From NCBI GenBank assembly GCA_011947345.1, contig JAAVTG010000559.1, forward strand, positions 620,001 to 684,000: 64,000 nt of DNA, given 5' to 3'. Positions 60,520-64,000 of this stretch are shown one piece after another. A program made the position numbers and the translations under genes. The first letter of the stretch is position 1, and the number at the start of each line of letters is the position of its first letter. The stretch is from Phytophthora quininea. Lineage: Eukaryota; Oomycota; Peronosporomycetes; Peronosporales; Peronosporaceae. Below the pieces are notes generated by a model. The model did not search any database. It saw only the letters and a program-made list of their open reading frames with translations, and was not told the origin of the DNA.

Positions 60520-61054
60520 ATGCGATTCATCTTCCATATGCTCGCCACGGTGGCGGTTGCGACTCGTGGGTCCCTTGCCGCCTCGGACGTGATTTTCAGC
60601 GAGGTCTACGGCGAGCCTAATGGCAACGCGTATTCGGACGAAGAAGCCGTCACTCCCGGTCAAATCACGAAAGCCCTCCATATTCGCGCCGATGAGTGCG
60701 TCAACGGCGTCGGCCTCGACTTCGCGGATATCAATGGACTTACTACCAGCGTGTACCACGGCGGCGGCGGCGGTGATCCGATCGACTTCACGTTCTTGGA
60801 AGGTGAGTACATCAATGCCATGGAGGCCCACACGGGGACGAAGGACGGCAAGATTCGCATTGTGTACATCCAGTTCTCCACCAACAGTGGTAAGACAGTG
60901 GAGGGCGGAAGACGCTCGAACGAAGTTGCGAAGGCGGTGGCCCCGTGGGCTACCAGCTGGGCGGCTTTCGCGGTACGAGTGACAAGGAACTCGACTCGGT
61001 GGGCGTGATCTGGACACCCCTTGACGCGGGACTCGGTTCGTCGTCAGGTCCTTA
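60520..61054 (+). CDS. Secreted jacalin-like lectin, copy F (one frame break)
   Basis: Signal peptide MRFIFHMLATVAVATRGSLA; domain with ALHIRADECVNGVGLDFAD, YHGGGGGDPIDF, EYINAMEAHTGTKDG, IRIVYIQFSTNSGKTVEGG, then one missing base at the C4 run 60941-60944, after which GYQLGGFRGTSDKELDSVGV and a Gly/Ser-rich end follow in the next frame to a stop at 61054. Read literally, the protein would end early at about 60982-61008 with an aberrant C-terminus. Sequence error is the simplest reading. Confidence 0.8.
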
Positions 61055-61192
61055 GCTGGCAGAAAAGTGGGGCCAGAGGTCGGATTGTGTGGCTTGCAAA
61101 ACATTCATACAAAACACGACTCTTTCCGTGACGAAACAATGTTACAGTGTGACGTTCGGAACTACTTGTGTTTGACTATTAAAGTTGCACAT

Positions 61193-61787
61193 CCGTATGG
61201 AATCCGACGGGTTAGAGGAACTAAACGGACCCAGCAGGCCGCCCGAAGACATAGTTCGTTTCTGGGGGACATTTTCATGGGAAGGAAACCCATGGATCCC
61301 GGACACGGCCAACGCGTTTCTATCACGAAAATAGTACGACAAAGTTGAGGTGACAGCAATTGAAAACTTGGGCATCACGAGGACCTCTCAAGACACCTAC
61401 ACGGCTCGAATTCCTACTGCCCAAGGGGAGAATGGGTCATTCCTTGGCGAAGTTACAGCGATGGCTACTGGCGATATTGATGAACTCCCACTTCTTCAAA
61501 TTGGCGAAACGATGGGGCAGTCCATCAAACTGCAACTCCGTTCACCTCCACAGCTCCGCTATGATTTCCAGTGGAAGCGTCTAACAAAGGACACGGTGGA
61601 AGGCGCGACCCAACAGCAGGATAGTAAGATCACACTGGAGCGCCAGGACAATGGACTGTTCTGGAAGTTCAAGTCATACTTGAACGCGAAACGGGACGCC
61701 AAGAAACTCGCAAAACACGGCGCAGGGATAGTTTTCGACGCAAACCCCGTACTACACGAAATCCCGTGGACTGTACCGGCGATGTAA
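61193..61787 (+). other. Unrecognised open frame, possibly part of a retroelement
   Basis: The frame GPSRPPEDIVRFWGTFSWEG...AFLSRK is followed by one TAG, then 145 open codons (MTAIENLGITRTSQDTYTAR to PWTVPAM). It lies directly upstream of a LINE-type zinc-binding fragment in the same orientation, so it may be the preceding part of the same element. I do not recognise the domain. Confidence 0.35.
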
Positions 61788-62029
61788 CCGGATTGGCTAA
61801 AAGGCTATATTTGCAGCCTATCCAAGGACAGAATAGAAATAGCTAAAAGCTAGGAGAATTAGAAAAACCCAGCAATAGTAAGGAAGCAGACGTAGGGCAG
61901 CCGTGGAAGCTTCGAGAATCTTTCACCTGCCTGAACTGCGGGGGCGGCTCACTTTTCCTTTTGGCGCGCCTCCCCAAAGCCCTCTTCGCTTACAGTTTGA
62001 TATAGGCGAAAACTAGGAACCGCAACATC

Positions 62030-62834
62030 TTGTGGAAACTGAAACGACAAGTCAAGCAGCGATATCGACTGAGCTCTGAGGTGCAATTACACCACATAAT
62101 CACCAAGTTGGAACTGAAAGCCGGAAAAAATGAATGGATCAGAGAAGTGCTCGGACAAACCTCGAAGCAGCTATGGACGCATGCGTCAATGCTAACCGAC
62201 TATCAGGTATGGGTCGAATTACCGAGTTGCCATGCAACAACTCAATTTGTATTACCCAGGAAAGGAAGAGCAACCAGGATGCCCAGTAGATATGGACTGT
62301 AACAGTCGACATGTCGATACACCGCACATTGTGTGGGACTGTCAACGAGCTCGGCAATTCTGGCGATTCCTTTTAACTCACTGGTTTGGATGCGCGGTAT
62401 CGGAGGAAGAGATCCAGTGGTTCAGCAGGAACATAGCCCAACGAAAAGCTCCTCCAATCAGCGAGGAATTCATCCGTCAAATGCATGCAATGTACGGTCA
62501 ATTCAACAAGGAAACGGAAACGGCGGCCCAACGAATGTGGTGGGCTATGTGCAGTATGGCGATAACCTTGCTTTGGCAGACCCGCAACAGCATAGTACAT
62601 GAAGGCAAGACGTGGACGGCGCAACACCAAGTGAAAAGTATGTGGGGAAAATGCTTAAGGCAAATACATCCTGTTGCTTGGAAAGAAGCACACAGACCAC
62701 AAAGCAGGATGCAAGGAATATATCTCAGACTGGTAGTGGACTGCTTGGACAGCACGCCTGAAGCTCCGACCGGAAACTGTCATACGTTTTCAAGCGGTCC
62801 AAGACGAGGGAACCAACGATGCTACGTCGATTGA
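62030..62834 (+). mobile_element. LINE-type 3' fragment (zinc-binding region)
   Basis: Open frames give KLELKAGKNEWIREVLGQ, then CPVDMDCNSRHVDTPHIVWD and CQRARQFWRFLLTHWFG, the C..(D/C)...(H)xDT.HiVW.C..A..FW pattern of LINE zinc-binding regions. These are followed by Trp-rich helices (AQRMWWAMCSMAITLLWQTR, NSIVHEGKTW) typical of the end of such proteins. One frame change near 62230. No RT domain upstream. Confidence 0.62.
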
Positions 62835-62944
62835 AGCTGCATCAAGGAGACTAATAACTAAACGTTAAATAGACTACTTTCCTCTCTCTGGAATCCGAAG
62901 AATTGGCAGTGCAGATCTGTATGAATAGTATCGCGAACACCTAA

Positions 62945-64000
62945 TAAACCAAAAAGGTTGCGAGTCCTGGCGGCTTTCGATAGCGAGCCCCCAATGTAGT
63001 TCCACTTTCATTAAAAAAACACTATAAATTTGTGTACTAAAAACAAATCATGTGAGTCCCACCCTCCCAGCTACACAGGGCTGCCTCCCTGCGGGGCCTG
63101 CTATCTGCTTTCGTACCCGTGTCCGTGGCTCCTACCGCGCCTACCAGCTCGACTCCCCGCCACGACCCGGCGCTGCTGTCATGCGTGTCCGTCAATTCTT
63201 GGCAATACCGACGACTGGCCGAAAGGGCACGGGATCCACGCTTTTGACGCGCTGCGGATTTCATTTGTGACGTCTGCTCCCTCCTAGAGCCCAAGGCGCA
63301 TCAGTCGCTACGGAGGGACAGCTACTGTAGACGACCACGACTCCCATGAAGCGACGGCGACGGACAAGAACTCTTTCTCTACTGAGTACAGGACTGTTGC
63401 TAGTGGGCGTCTCCTACGCCGAGTTTTTCGTTCCGGAAGATGTTCCTGGTCCTCCCGAGAAGGTTTTGGTGTCTCCAGCCAGTGGCACGGCACTAAGGGT
63501 GCAGCTCTTTCCTCCTCTTAATGTCAAGCCTGAAGGAGTCAATGGAGCGCCCGTGCTGGGCTACAAGGTGGAGGTGGCTCATCGTGTCAACGAGGTGCAG
63601 ACTTTCGCAGTCACAGCCAACGGACCGCTGCTGGTGGGAGGCTACAAGCTGCAGTTCCAGAACGCCATCAGTGCTCAGGTGTCGTCCTGCATCTCGTGGA
63701 ACGCCAGCGACGTGGAGTTCGAGATGGCGCTGGAGGAGATGACCAATGTGGACAGCGTCGCAGTGACCAGGTCTGCCTACGACTCTGTCAAGAACGGGTA
63801 CGTGTACACGGTCACCTTCGACGGAGACTATTTGGTGAGTGGCCCGCAGGCCCAAACGATCCAGGGAGATACGACGGGGTGTCTTCCGACCCAGCCTTTG
63901 AACCGAGTGCTTTCGTTTGAAGGCGCTCACGTGACGACGGGGGTGGCTGGGTTTCGACCTGGAGTGTGGGAGATTGTGTCGAGTACTGATGGAACTGACA
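62945..64000 (+). repeat. Inverted duplicate arm 2 (giant-gene start and promoter)
   Basis: Inverted partner of 39494-40545. It continues off the window. Against arm 1 it carries an extra base in two short runs (CTCCCTGC against CTCCTGC near 63087; TTTAATG against TTTATG near 63012, read on the gene strand), matching the loss pattern seen across the window. Confidence 0.93.
63346..64000 (+). CDS. Second copy of the giant secreted protein gene (5' part, runs off window)
   Basis: Starts with the same basic residues and signal peptide (LSLLSTGLLLVGVSYA) as the 17.8-40.1 kb gene and continues open for 218 codons to the window edge through FVPEDVPGPPEKVL, LGYKVEVAHRVNEVQTF, ISAQVSSCISWNASDVEFEM and GYVYTVTFDGDYLVSGPQAQ. 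Only a few residue differences from the first copy are seen. Whether it is a full second gene, a fragment, or the other haplotype joined by assembly cannot be decided here. Confidence 0.88.
   Translation, partial: MKRRRRTRTLSLLSTGLLLVGVSYAEFFVPEDVPGPPEKVLVSPASGTALRVQLFPPLNVKPEGVNGAPVLGYKVEVAHRVNEVQTFAVTANGPLLVGGYKLQFQNAISAQVSSCISWNASDVEFEMALEEMTNVDSVAVTRSAYDSVKNGYVYTVTFDGDYLVSGPQAQTIQGDTTGCLPTQPLNRVLSFEGAHVTTGVAGFRPGVWEIVSSTDGTD

Noticed and set aside
1..64000. CRISPR arrays, bacterial operons, rRNA or tRNA genes
   Set aside because: No regularly spaced direct repeats, no cloverleaf-like or rRNA-like sequence noticed; introns and gene content are eukaryotic.

Overview
This is a eukaryotic nuclear window, most likely from an oomycete and probably Phytophthora or a close relative. 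The reasons are GC-rich exons, short GT-AG introns (mostly 57-120 nt), very tight gene spacing, oomycete-style secreted proteins and decayed hAT, piggyBac-like and LINE elements. The organism call is an inference.

Region 1 (1-17.7 kb) is a dense housekeeping block: mitochondrial dihydroorotate dehydrogenase (5' end outside the window), a mitochondrial SLC25 carrier, a Cms1/CMSS1 ribosome-biogenesis protein, a USP48-type ubiquitin hydrolase, a MAP65/PRC1/Ase1 microtubule bundler, ribosomal protein SA (uS2), a coiled-coil protein of unknown function, a PWWP/AT-hook/TFIIS-like chromatin protein, twinfilin and SRP19.

Region 2 (17.8-40.15 kb) is one giant minus-strand gene for a secreted protein of roughly 7,400 residues. 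It is built from fibronectin-III-like domains alternating with about thirty copies of a separate beta-rich module.

Region 3 (40.2-64 kb) is gene-poor and repeat-rich. It carries six copies of a small secreted jacalin-like lectin gene, arranged as three head-to-head pairs (A/B, C/D, E/F). Every copy, including the decayed one, has a related box of about 45 bp some 125-165 bp upstream of its start. Fragments of LINE, hAT and piggyBac-like elements lie between the pairs, with a foldback element nested in the piggyBac remnant. At the right edge the first 655 bases of the giant gene reappear in inverted orientation, so the lectin cluster is bracketed by outward-pointing copies of the same gene start.

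A technical pattern runs through the window. Nearly every conserved gene is broken by single-base losses, mostly in runs of four or five identical bases, and none of the breaks I worked through needs an extra base. This fits systematic homopolymer under-calling better than mass pseudogenisation, so I annotate the broken housekeeping genes as genes.
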